Origin: JALZHR01 sp036388475
GTDB taxonomy: Bacteria; Acidobacteriota; Blastocatellia; Pyrinomonadales; Pyrinomonadaceae
Assembly (NCBI GenBank): GCA_036388475.1
Contig: DASVRT010000053.1
Span: 124,001 to 188,000, forward strand
Direction: 5' to 3'
DNA: 64,000 bases
The translations under genes were made by a program, and so were the position numbers. This document shows, piece after piece, positions 52,261 through 61,393 of the stretch. The first letter of the stretch is position 1. Each line of letters begins with the position of its first letter. The notes below the pieces were generated by a model that did no database searches, was not told where the DNA came from, and worked only from the letters and a program-made list of their open reading frames with translations.

Positions 52261-53256
52261 ATGAAAAATCCGGCTCGTTTTTTTGGATTCTCAGGTCTGC
52301 TTTTAAGTTTTGTCTTGACGGTTGCGGCACAGACGCCGCGCACCAGCCCGACGCCGCCGCGCGGAGGCGACGACAGCGGACAGGTCAGAACGTTTGAGGT
52401 TCGCCTGCCCGTCACCGTAAAAGATAAAAAGAAAAATCTCGTCCCGAATTTGACGCGCGGCGATTTTCTGGTTTTTGAAGACGGCGTCCAGCAGGAAGTA
52501 ACGTTTTTCAGCGACGAAAAAACGAATCCGCCCGTTTTCGTCGGCGTTTTGATGGACACTTCGCCTTCGACCGCCGGAAAAATGAAATTCTCGAAAGAAG
52601 CGGCGAAAAATTTTATCTACACCGTGACGCGCATTCGCAAAGACAAAGCCGCGTTTATGACCTTCGACCACGAAGTCAGTCTGCTTCAGGACTTTACGGA
52701 CAAGCTGGATTTGCTCGACAAAGCCGTCGACGGCGTGAAAAAGACCGGCTCGCAGACGGCGCTTTACGACGCCATCTGGCAATTTTCGGATGAAAAGCTG
52801 CGCAACGCTCCCGGCAGGCGCGTGATTGTCATTATCACCGACGGCGACGACACGTTCAGCCGCGCCGACATCAACGACGCTGTCGACATCGCCCAGCGAA
52901 CCGAAACGACGATTTTCGCCATCTCAACCAAGTCCGGATTTCTGGGCACCGTTCCCGGCGTCGAAGCCGGAACGGTCAAGGACGAAGGCGATAAACTGCT
53001 CGACCGTCTATGCCGCGAAACCGGCGGCGAAGCCTTTTATTCGGGCGATATGCTCGCGCTCGAAAGAGCGCTGGACAAAGTGGCAAAAGAATTTCGCGGG
53101 CAATATATCGTCACCTATCGTCCGGCAAATCAGGATTACGACGGCAGAAAACGCAAAATCGAAGTGCGGTTCGCCGATAAGCAGAAAGCGGAAGATTATC
53201 GGATTCGCACGAAAACCGAGTATCGGGCAGTTAATGACGGGTTAAAAAAAAATTGA
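52261..53256 (+). CDS. Secreted VWFA-related protein with intact MIDAS
   Basis: 331 residues, signal peptide (residues about 6-27), then RTFEVRLPVTVKDKKKNLVPNLTRGDFLVFEDG and the VWA domain with VGVLMDTSPST (canonical DxSxS), the Thr in KTGSQTALYDAI and the Asp in VIITDGDD. The end (FRGQYIVTYRPANQDYDGRKRKIEV) matches the acidobacterial family. The intact metal site suggests ligand binding outside the cytoplasm. Confidence 0.92.
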   Translation: MKNPARFFGFSGLLLSFVLTVAAQTPRTSPTPPRGGDDSGQVRTFEVRLPVTVKDKKKNLVPNLTRGDFLVFEDGVQQEVTFFSDEKTNPPVFVGVLMDTSPSTAGKMKFSKEAAKNFIYTVTRIRKDKAAFMTFDHEVSLLQDFTDKLDLLDKAVDGVKKTGSQTALYDAIWQFSDEKLRNAPGRRVIVIITDGDDTFSRADINDAVDIAQRTETTIFAISTKSGFLGTVPGVEAGTVKDEGDKLLDRLCRETGGEAFYSGDMLALERALDKVAKEFRGQYIVTYRPANQDYDGRKRKIEVRFADKQKAEDYRIRTKTEYRAVNDGLKKN

Positions 53257-53358
53257 CGCCGCCGGAGGCAAAGCAAGGAAAGGGAAAAAAAGAGAAGAAA
53301 TATTCGCCCAATCATAAATCCCGCATCAAAAGCCGCGTTCATAATAAGAGAGGTAGAA

Positions 53359-54468
53359 ATGTCAGGCAGTAAAAATTTAACGGTTTTGTCACTTGGGTTG
53401 TTGTTTGTCGCGACGGCTCTGTTCGGCTGGAATTTTTCCGCCGCGCAGCAGCAGCAGATGCCGACCACGCAAAAACAATCTGCGCCGTCGCCGACCGCGA
53501 CGCCCGGCAGCGAAATAGTCGAAGAGGAAGACGAGCCGATTAAAATCGATACCGAGCTGGTCAACGTGCTTTTCACCGCCCAGGACAAAGACCGCCGCCT
53601 GCTGACCGACCTTAAAAAAGAAGACATTCGCATTCTCGAAGACGCTCAGCCGCAGCAAATTTTTACCTTTGCGCGGCAGACCGATTTGCCGCTTTCCATC
53701 GCTATCGTGATTGACACCAGCCAATCGCAGCAGCGCACTTTGCCCGAAGAAAAAGATGCCGCAAAATCCTTTGTCGAATCGGTCGTCAGACCCGAAAAAG
53801 ATGAAGTCGCCGTGCTTTCCTTTACGGGCGAAACGACGCTCGAACAGGATTTGACCGGAAATGTTCAGCGTCTGCGCCGCGCCATCGACCGCGTCGAATT
53901 CGTTCCCGCCGCCGGAACTTTAAACGGCGTGCTGATTGGAACGCCGCCGATTTCCGGCAGAAGCCAGCAGGTCGCCGGTTCGACGGCGGTTTGGGACGCG
54001 CTCTGGGTTACTTCCAACGAAGTTTTATCGAAAGCGCCGGAAAGAACGCGCCGCGTCATTATTCTGATGAGCGACGGAGTCAACACTTTCGGCAACAAAA
54101 AGCTGGAAGACGCCGTCAACCAGGCGATAAAACACGACGCGATTATTTACAGCATCGGCATCGGCGATTATTACTACGACGGCATCGATGAAAGCGCGCT
54201 GAGAAAAATCACCGAGCGCACCGGCGGACGCGCTTTCTTTCCCAGGGACGAAGCCGATTTGCGCAAGGCTTTCACGCAGATTCAAATCGAGATGCGTTCG
54301 CAGTATTTGATTGCCTACGAGCCTTCAAATGCGAAACGCGACGGCACTTTCCGCAAAATCGAGATTCAGGTCGCTAATTCCGAATTAGCCAAACAGAAAG
54401 TCCGGCTGACGCACCGGCAGGGATATTTTGCCAAAACCGCGTCCGGTCAGAGTAAACCGACGAAATAG
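53359..54468 (+). CDS. Secreted VWFA-related protein with intact MIDAS
   Basis: 369 residues with a signal peptide (residues about 6-29). IKIDTELVNVLFTAQDKDRRLLTDLKKEDIRI leads into the VWA domain with IAIVIDTSQSQ (DxSxS), GSTAVWDAL and VIILMSDGVNTF. It ends RSQYLIAYEPSNAKRDGTFRKIEI. It is a paralogue of the previous gene, 102 bp downstream with a GAGAGG ribosome-binding site. Confidence 0.92.
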   Translation: MSGSKNLTVLSLGLLFVATALFGWNFSAAQQQQMPTTQKQSAPSPTATPGSEIVEEEDEPIKIDTELVNVLFTAQDKDRRLLTDLKKEDIRILEDAQPQQIFTFARQTDLPLSIAIVIDTSQSQQRTLPEEKDAAKSFVESVVRPEKDEVAVLSFTGETTLEQDLTGNVQRLRRAIDRVEFVPAAGTLNGVLIGTPPISGRSQQVAGSTAVWDALWVTSNEVLSKAPERTRRVIILMSDGVNTFGNKKLEDAVNQAIKHDAIIYSIGIGDYYYDGIDESALRKITERTGGRAFFPRDEADLRKAFTQIQIEMRSQYLIAYEPSNAKRDGTFRKIEIQVANSELAKQKVRLTHRQGYFAKTASGQSKPTK

Positions 54469-54492
54469 TTTTCGGACAAAATCAAGCGAGCG

Positions 54493-54527
54493 AAAGCGGG
54501 TAGTCAAACTATCCGCTTTTTTTATTT
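54493..54527 (+). terminator. Intrinsic terminator
   Basis: AAAGCGGGTAGT pairs with ACTATCCGCTTT (one G-U), followed by T7. It ends the VWA transcript. Confidence 0.9.
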
Positions 54528-54598
54528 ATCCGCGTTTATCTGCGCAAATCGGCGGTTTCATTCGCTTGATTTTCGCGGCGTGCTCTGCGGCTGGTTTT

Positions 54599-57172
54599 TC
54601 ACTGCGGCAGTCCGATTTTTTCCAATAAATCGGTAAAGCGCGCGTCGTCTCGCAGGCTTTTAAATGCCGGGTCGGTCGCCAGATACTGCAACTGCAAATC
54701 GTGCAGCGCGAAAGCTTTTTCGAGCGAGGCGAAAGCTTTTTCGCGGTCGTCTAAAGCGGTGTAAAGAACCGCCAGTTCGGCGGGCGAAACATAACTTTCG
54801 CCGGTTTCCAGTTCGCCGAGAATCGCCTGCGCTTTTTCGCGCTCGCCCGCGCGGGCGTAAGCCGCGCCGAGATAAATTTTATTGCTCGGCGTTTCCTGCC
54901 CGAGGCTAAAGGCTTTCCGGTAAGCCTCGATTGCCTCGGCAAACATTCCGTTTGCCGAGTAGTTATAGCCGAGATAAAGATGCGCGAAAGAAAAATCCGG
55001 GTCGAATTCCAGAGTTTCCCGAAGAATTTTTATCGCCTCGTCGTATCTTCCGGCAAAGTATAAAACCAAGCCGTAATTTCCGTTAATAATAGTGGAAAGC
55101 GGGTCGAGTTCCTTAGCGCGGCGGATTTCCGCGATGGCTTCGTCGTGGCGTCCCGTGCGGCTCAGATAACCGGAATAACCGATGTAGGCGCGCGCGAGAT
55201 TCGGATTCAGCTCGATGGCGCGTTTGAATTCAAACTCAGCCGCCGACCATTCCCAGCCGTTCATTTTCAGAAACGCGAGCGCAAAATGCGCGTCCGCCAG
55301 CGTTTCGTCGAGTTCCAAAGCTTTCAGCGCCGCCGCTTCCGCTTTCGGCGTAAATTCTTTCGGGTCGAGCGAGCCGCTGCCGACTAAAATTCGATAAGTA
55401 AAAGCCAGCTCGGCGTAAGCGAGCGCGTAATTCGGGTCGACGGCGATTGCCTCGTTAAAGTATTCGACGGCGCGTTTGCGACTTTCCGTGCCGCCTTTGG
55501 CGCGATAAAAACGCCCTTTCAATAAAAGCTCGTAGGCGACGGAATTTTTCGTTTCGTGTCTGACGAGTTGTTTTTGCTCGTTTAAGGTCAAGCGCGGGTG
55601 GAGCTTGTCGGCAATCTCGCGCGAAATATCGCTTTGAATCGCCAGCAGGTCGTCGGCGCGGCGGCTGTATTGCTCGCCCCAGATTTGCGTGTTGTCGCGC
55701 GCGTTTATCAATTCGACGCTGATTTGCAGATTTTCGCCGCGCCGCATCACCGAGCCGGTTAAAATCGTCGCGACGTTTAAAGTTTTGGCGATTTCGCGCA
55801 GATTTTCGGCGTTGTATTTGTATTTAAACGACGAGCTGCGCGCGATTACTTTCACGTCCGGAAGCTGCGAAAGATTGTTGATAAGCGATTCGCTGATGCC
55901 TTCGGAAAGATATTCCATTTCGGCGTCGCCGCCGCTGTTGCCGAGCGGCAACACGGCAATCGAGCGATAATCCGCGCCGCCGCCGAGACGAAAATACGCC
56001 GAATACATCAAATATCCGCCCGCAATCAGAGCGATTATCAAAACCATCAAAGCCGGATTAAAACCGCCGTCCGTTTTTCCCGTTTGCCAGACGACCAGGG
56101 CAATCAAACAAGCCGTCGCCAGAACAATTAAAACCGGCAATCCGTATTTTTTCGGCGGCGCGGGAACGCGCGGAGCGTTTGTTGCCGCGTCTATTCGGGT
56201 GGCAAACTGCGGCGAGCGCATCGACAACTCAGTTCGATAGCCGTTTTGCGGGTTTTTCTGCGTCACGATGCCGGATTTTCCCAGACGCTTCGCTTCAAAT
56301 TCCAGTTCCTGCCGGAAATCCTTAATTTCGCCGAGCATCTCGGACATTTTTTGATAACGCTCGCTCGAATCTTTGCGCAGCGCTTTCATAATGATGTGGC
56401 TCAGCTCGCGCGGCACGTCATTGACATAGTGCGTAATCGGCGCCGGATTGCTTTTCAAAATCGAGGCAATCACGTCGCTCGCCGTTTCGTCCTGAAACGG
56501 AAGCTGACCGCTTGTCATTTCGTATAAAATAACGCCGAGGCTCCAGATGTCGCTGCGCTCGTCAATCTGTTTGCCGCGCGCCTGTTCGGGCGACATATAA
56601 AAAACCGTGCCCATCACCGTTCCCGGCTGCGTGTGAACGTAAGGCTGCGTGACGGCGTCGGGGTCGTGTTCTTCCGCTTTTTCGACGAACTTTGCCAGAC
56701 CGAAATCGAGAACTTTGACCAGCGAGTCGGCGCGCAGCATAATGTTTTCCGGTTTGACGTCGCGGTGAATGACGCCTGCCGAATGCGCCGCCGCCAGCGC
56801 CGAAGCCGTCTGCTCGGCGATGTTCAGAATTTCCGTCACGCTCAATCTTTCGCGTTTTAGTTTTTCGCGCAGGGTTTCGCCCTCGACAAATTCGGTCGTG
56901 ATAAAATGCAGCCCGGCTTCTTTGCCGAATTCGTAGACGGTCAGAATATTCGGATGATTCAGCGCCGAAGCCGTCTCCGCCTCGCGTTCGAAACGGCGGA
57001 GAAGGTCGTAGTCGTCGGCAAACTTGGCGGACAGAATTTTCAGCGCGACTTTACGGTTAAGGCTTTTGTCCTGTGCCAGATACACTTCACCCATACCGCC
57101 CTTTCCGATTAAAGAAAGAACCGCGTAGCGCCCAAAATTTTTACCGCTTTCGAGCATAAAAAGATAGCGCAT
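54599..57172 (-). CDS. Transmembrane Ser/Thr kinase with TolB-like domain and TPR repeats
   Basis: 857 residues (or 852 from a Met five codons in). The kinase domain covers about 10-285: GKGGMGEVYLAQD, VALKIL, HRDVKPENI, DFGLAKF and YMSPEQARG, all catalytic residues present. Two membrane helices follow at about 345-400. Then comes a domain starting SIAVLPLGNSGGDAEMEYLSEG (TolB-like/FlgO type, as in TPR adenylate cyclases), then about six TPR units to the end. The sensor part is probably periplasmic. Target unknown. Confidence 0.93.
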   Translation of the reverse strand: MRYLFMLESGKNFGRYAVLSLIGKGGMGEVYLAQDKSLNRKVALKILSAKFADDYDLLRRFEREAETASALNHPNILTVYEFGKEAGLHFITTEFVEGETLREKLKRERLSVTEILNIAEQTASALAAAHSAGVIHRDVKPENIMLRADSLVKVLDFGLAKFVEKAEEHDPDAVTQPYVHTQPGTVMGTVFYMSPEQARGKQIDERSDIWSLGVILYEMTSGQLPFQDETASDVIASILKSNPAPITHYVNDVPRELSHIIMKALRKDSSERYQKMSEMLGEIKDFRQELEFEAKRLGKSGIVTQKNPQNGYRTELSMRSPQFATRIDAATNAPRVPAPPKKYGLPVLIVLATACLIALVVWQTGKTDGGFNPALMVLIIALIAGGYLMYSAYFRLGGGADYRSIAVLPLGNSGGDAEMEYLSEGISESLINNLSQLPDVKVIARSSSFKYKYNAENLREIAKTLNVATILTGSVMRRGENLQISVELINARDNTQIWGEQYSRRADDLLAIQSDISREIADKLHPRLTLNEQKQLVRHETKNSVAYELLLKGRFYRAKGGTESRKRAVEYFNEAIAVDPNYALAYAELAFTYRILVGSGSLDPKEFTPKAEAAALKALELDETLADAHFALAFLKMNGWEWSAAEFEFKRAIELNPNLARAYIGYSGYLSRTGRHDEAIAEIRRAKELDPLSTIINGNYGLVLYFAGRYDEAIKILRETLEFDPDFSFAHLYLGYNYSANGMFAEAIEAYRKAFSLGQETPSNKIYLGAAYARAGEREKAQAILGELETGESYVSPAELAVLYTALDDREKAFASLEKAFALHDLQLQYLATDPAFKSLRDDARFTDLLEKIGLPQ

Positions 57173-57391
57173 TATAGCATTGTCGCCGTGGTTTACACAG
57201 AAACCGCAGGCGTGAAATGGTTGAAGTGAAAGAAGATTAACCGCGCGAACGGGCGCGCAAAAAGAATTAAGAAATCCAGCCGTCGCCGGGCGCGAAAATT
57301 TCTTGCCTGCAAACTTTGGAACGTGATACTTTTACCAAAGTATTCACTGTTTCCCCGTAGCTTTTTATCCAATAAAGGAGCGTATCTCGTT

Positions 57392-59482
57392 ATGGCGCGT
57401 ATCAATTTCTTCAGCCGAGCCGGTCTGGTTTTGGCTTTGTTAGTTTCGTCCTTTTTCATTTCGGGCTGCGCGAGTTCGGCGGGCAGTCGTTATTTCGGGA
57501 AAACGCAGGCTCCGAAAGATAATGTTCTGCGGTATATTTCCGGCTCCGAGCCGGAATCGCTCGACCCGCACGTTTCCAGCGGTCAGCCGGAAGCGCGCGT
57601 TTATATGGCGATTTACGACGGCTTGGTCGAATATCACCCGAAGGATATGCACCCGATTCCGGCGATTGCCAAAAGCTGGGAAATCAGTCCGAATGTCGAT
57701 GAATTTATTTTTCGCCTGCGCGAGAACGCGAAATGGAGCGACGGCACGCCGATTACGGCGCGCGATTTCGTTTACAGCTTCCGGCGCGGATTTGCGCCCG
57801 AAACGGCGTCGCGCACGGCAAGCCTCGGCTACTTTATCAAATACGCCGAAGCTTTTAACGGCGAGCAGGTTTTCGTGAAAAAGAACAACGAATTTCTGCT
57901 GGCAAAAGATTTTGCCGAAGACGCTGCCGCCGCGCAAAAAACAAATGATTCAAACGGACAAAAAACTTCTCCGGCATCGCCATTCGGCGCGGAAACCGCA
58001 TTTCGTAAATTCATCAAATCGCCCGACCGCCTGCTGCTGGACGGCGACGAAAAAAAACGCGCCAAACAGATTGAAGCAAATCCGATGCTGAAAGCGGCGC
58101 TCGCGGAAAACGTCGAGTTTGTCCCGGTGAAAGCCGAAGACATCGGCATCGAAATGCTCGACGATTACACCTTGAGAATCACTCTGCGCCAGCCCGCGCC
58201 TTTTTTTCTCGGACTTCTGGGGCATCAATTTTTCCGCCTCGTTCCGCAAAAGACGATTGAAAAACACGGCAAGGACTGGACGCGCCCGCAAAACATCGTG
58301 ACCTGCGGCGCGTTTAAAGTCAAAAAGATTAATCCTTACGACGCTTATATTTTCGAAAAAGACCCGAATTACTGGGACGCGGCGAACGTCCGGCTGGACG
58401 GCATCGAATTTTATCCGATCGAAGAATCGGCGACGATTCTCAACTTGTATAAAGCGGGAAATATTGACGCGATGCTCAACCATATCGTTCCGGCTTCGTG
58501 GGTTGACGTGGTTCGGGAGTATAAAGACGAATACATGAATTTGCCCGAAAACGCGACCGCTTATTACAGTATGAATATCACGAAGCCGCCGTTTGATAAT
58601 CCGAAAGTGCGGCAGGCTTTCAGCCTGGCGATTAATCGCGAATTTCTCGCACAGTTTCGCAAAACGACCAAGCCGCTCTACTTTCAGACGCCGTCGGGAA
58701 TTTTCCCCGATTACGATAAAGCGATGGACAAAATCGGCGAAGAAGTCAGAAAAGAGCGCGGCATCTCGCCGGAAAACTGGGCGAAACAAAGAAAGCAGTT
58801 CGACCCGGAACTCGCCCGCAAGCTTTTGACCGAAGCCGGTTTTCCGGTGCAGCAAAGCGGCAGAGATTTTTCTGCGCCGGCGTTTCCGGCTGATAAGGTT
58901 GCCATTTCCTACAACACGCTCGAATCGAACCGGCAAATCGCCGAGTTTATCCAGAATCAATGGAAACAAAATCTCGGCATCACGATTCCGCTCAAAAATA
59001 TGGAGTTCAAAACGTTTCTGCCTTACCGGAATTCGCTCCAATACGAAGGCTTCGCGCAGAGCTTGTGGGGCGGCGATTATATGGACCCGTTTACGTTTCT
59101 GGGCTTGCATTACGGGCAGCAAAACGACGGCGGCTCGGGCTTTTCCGACCCGAAATACGACCAGCTGCTCGACGCGGCAAATTCCGAGCTTGACCCGCAA
59201 AAACGCCTGGAAAAACTGGCTCGCGCCGAATATTACCTGATGGAGCGGCTGCCTTCGATTCCTTTGACCATCTCGGCGACCAACTGGATGAAGAAACCGT
59301 ATGTCAAAGGTTTATATCCGAATCCGGGAACGCTTCACGCCTGGAAATTCGTCTATATCGAGCGCGACCCCGCCAAATGGGATATGAATGTCGAGAATAT
59401 AATGCGGGATAAGGATGCGGTCGTCGAAGAACAGATAAAAAATCTGGAAAAAACGCAGATTCAAACCAAATCTGAAGATTGA
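57392..59482 (+). CDS. Oligopeptide ABC transporter substrate-binding lipoprotein (OppA-like)
   Basis: 696 residues from the ATG at 57392, supported by AAAGGAG 10 bases upstream. A lipobox (FISGC, Cys26) anchors it. The SBP_bac_5 domain has VLRYISGSEPESLDPH, VYMAIYDGLVEYHPKD, FRLRENAKWSDGTPITARDFVYSF, RQAFSLAINRE and LARAEYYLMERLPSIPLT. A roughly 75-residue insert (about 180-255, rich in Lys/Asp) interrupts the first lobe. No permease or ATPase genes are adjacent in this window. Confidence 0.92.
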   Translation: MARINFFSRAGLVLALLVSSFFISGCASSAGSRYFGKTQAPKDNVLRYISGSEPESLDPHVSSGQPEARVYMAIYDGLVEYHPKDMHPIPAIAKSWEISPNVDEFIFRLRENAKWSDGTPITARDFVYSFRRGFAPETASRTASLGYFIKYAEAFNGEQVFVKKNNEFLLAKDFAEDAAAAQKTNDSNGQKTSPASPFGAETAFRKFIKSPDRLLLDGDEKKRAKQIEANPMLKAALAENVEFVPVKAEDIGIEMLDDYTLRITLRQPAPFFLGLLGHQFFRLVPQKTIEKHGKDWTRPQNIVTCGAFKVKKINPYDAYIFEKDPNYWDAANVRLDGIEFYPIEESATILNLYKAGNIDAMLNHIVPASWVDVVREYKDEYMNLPENATAYYSMNITKPPFDNPKVRQAFSLAINREFLAQFRKTTKPLYFQTPSGIFPDYDKAMDKIGEEVRKERGISPENWAKQRKQFDPELARKLLTEAGFPVQQSGRDFSAPAFPADKVAISYNTLESNRQIAEFIQNQWKQNLGITIPLKNMEFKTFLPYRNSLQYEGFAQSLWGGDYMDPFTFLGLHYGQQNDGGSGFSDPKYDQLLDAANSELDPQKRLEKLARAEYYLMERLPSIPLTISATNWMKKPYVKGLYPNPGTLHAWKFVYIERDPAKWDMNVENIMRDKDAVVEEQIKNLEKTQIQTKSED

Positions 59483-59510
59483 TGAAAACGGCGACTTCAA
59501 AAGCGCTTCA

Positions 59511-59588
59511 AAAGTGAAAAGGTGAAAAAGGATTGTTGAATTTTGCCGTACCTTCCTTTTCACTTTTTCACTTTTTCACTTTTCACTT
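59511..59588. repeat. Octamer/heptamer inverted repeat
   Basis: AGTGAAAAGGTGAAAAAGG pairs with CCTTTTCACTTTTTCAC, followed by further TTTTTCAC units and T-rich sequence. It probably terminates the OppA-like transcript. Confidence 0.78.
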
Positions 59589-59762
59589 TAAACCGATTCT
59601 TTTCCCGACAAAAAATCTATTTGACATTAATATCTCCGGCTTTTCCCAGCCTCAATACTCGATAAGTAATTTGTTGCATTTTAGGTGAAACTAAAATCAA
59701 AGATGACTCGTAGTGTTTATGACTATTTTGGGAATCCAGTCAAAAAGGAATCATTAACAATT

Positions 59763-61280
59763 ATGAAAGACTCTAAATCTTATTTGTATAAATTCGCAAA
59801 AACCGTCAACCTGCAAACCAAAAAGGCACTGTTGTTGTTTTGTTTATTGACCGTAAGCTGTTTGTTGCAAGCGTTTGCTCAAACATCGGCGTCTGCGCCA
59901 GCCGATGCCGCCGAACAGCGCGGGCGCGCCTTTATCGAAGTCATTAATTCGAATAATCGCGCGGCGTGGCAAAAATTTATCAGTGAAAACTTCGCCAAAT
60001 CTTCGCTCGAAAGAGTTCCGGCGGAAGCGCGATTGGGTAATTTTGCGCGAATTTACGACCAAACTCGCGGTCTCAATCTACAAAACGTGCGACGCACAAA
60101 ACCGAACGAAGTTTCAGCGAGCGTCAAGGGCAGCTTGACGGGAATCGGTATGGAACTGATTTTTCTGGTCGAAGAGCAGTCACCGTTTTATCTCAGTTCA
60201 ATCGGAATTCGCCCGCAGCAATCGCCGTCGTCGGGTAAAAAATTATCTGACCGGGAAATGGTCGAAGAACTCGACGATTTTCTCAAAAAAGTGAGCGCCG
60301 CTGACGTTTTTTCCGGCGCGGTTCTGCTGGCAAAGGGCGACGGCGTTTTGTTTGAAAAAGCCTACGGCGAGGCGAACAAGGATTTTAAAGCGCCGAACAA
60401 CGTGAACACGAAATTTAATCTCGGTTCGATGAATAAAATGTTTACTTCGGTCGCCGTCGCGCAGCTTGTCGAGGCGGGAAAGCTCTCGTTCGATGATTCG
60501 CTCGGAAAATTTATGCCGGATTTTCCGGACAAGGCGGCGGCGGAAAAGATAAAAATCAAGCATCTGCTCTCGCACACGTCGGGCTTGGGAAATTATTTTA
60601 ACCGCACGTTTATGGAAGGCTCGCGCGCCCGTTTTCGCACGGTCGACGATTTTCTCGAACTCGCCAAAACGGAAAAAATGCAGTTTGAGCCGGGAACGAA
60701 ATGGCAATACAGCAACACCGGAATGCTTGTCCTGGGCAAAATTATCGAGAAGGCTTCGGGGCAGAATTATTTTGATTACATCCGCGAAAACGTTTACAAA
60801 CGCGCCGGGATGACCGGCTCCGATTCTTACGACCTCGACAACGTGAATCCGAATTTAGCAGTCGGTTACGAAAAAGATTTCACCGAGCCGGGCGTCCGTT
60901 TCCGCAACAATATTTTTATGCACGTGATTCGCGGCGGTCCGGCGGGCGGCGGTTATTCGACCGTCGGCGACTTGCTGAGATTTGCCAGAGCCTTGCAGAA
61001 CGGCAAGCTCGTCGGCAAAGAATATGTGAAGCTGCTGACCTCGCCGAAACCGGAGCTTAATTCGCCGGAGTACGGTTACGGATTCGGTATCGACACCGAC
61101 CCGAACACTTTCGGGCACAGCGGCGGTTTTCCGGGCATCAGCTCCGAGCTGATTATATTTACCAATTCCGACTACGCGGCGGTCGTGCTTTCAAATTACG
61201 GCGGCGGCTCGCAGCCCGTTACCGCGAAAATTCGCGGGCTCGTGCAGTCGTGCGCGGATTGTCGGACGGCGAAAAATTGA
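59763..61280 (+). CDS. Beta-lactamase-fold serine hydrolase, exported
   Basis: 505 residues from the ATG at 59763, chosen because the following segment is a signal peptide (KKALLLFCLLTVSCLLQAFAQ). An N-terminal domain (about 40-165) precedes the catalytic domain: SxxK in GSMNKMFTS, YxN in YSNTGML, and GHSGGFPG as third motif. It belongs to the penicillin-binding-protein-like/class C group. A role as peptidase or esterase is as likely as beta-lactam cleavage. Confidence 0.87.
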   Translation: MKDSKSYLYKFAKTVNLQTKKALLLFCLLTVSCLLQAFAQTSASAPADAAEQRGRAFIEVINSNNRAAWQKFISENFAKSSLERVPAEARLGNFARIYDQTRGLNLQNVRRTKPNEVSASVKGSLTGIGMELIFLVEEQSPFYLSSIGIRPQQSPSSGKKLSDREMVEELDDFLKKVSAADVFSGAVLLAKGDGVLFEKAYGEANKDFKAPNNVNTKFNLGSMNKMFTSVAVAQLVEAGKLSFDDSLGKFMPDFPDKAAAEKIKIKHLLSHTSGLGNYFNRTFMEGSRARFRTVDDFLELAKTEKMQFEPGTKWQYSNTGMLVLGKIIEKASGQNYFDYIRENVYKRAGMTGSDSYDLDNVNPNLAVGYEKDFTEPGVRFRNNIFMHVIRGGPAGGGYSTVGDLLRFARALQNGKLVGKEYVKLLTSPKPELNSPEYGYGFGIDTDPNTFGHSGGFPGISSELIIFTNSDYAAVVLSNYGGGSQPVTAKIRGLVQSCADCRTAKN

Positions 61281-61308
61281 AGCGAGCTTCAAACAAATAA
61301 TCAAAAAA

Positions 61309-61356
61309 TCGGAGCGCCTGATTTTGGTAATTAAAATCAGGCGCTCCGACTTTTTT
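61309..61356. terminator. Perfect-stem bidirectional terminator
   Basis: TCGGAGCGCCTGATTTT pairs exactly with its complement at 61333-61349; T6 follows on the plus strand and A6 precedes it. Convergent genes lie on each side. Confidence 0.92.
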
Positions 61357-61393
61357 GATTCGATGCTTTTACCTGCCGGAAAGATTTATACTT

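Noticed and set aside
57950..59200. 416-residue minus-strand frame
   Set aside because: It lies entirely opposite the OppA-like gene, whose motifs are clear; the frame is a GC/codon-bias shadow.
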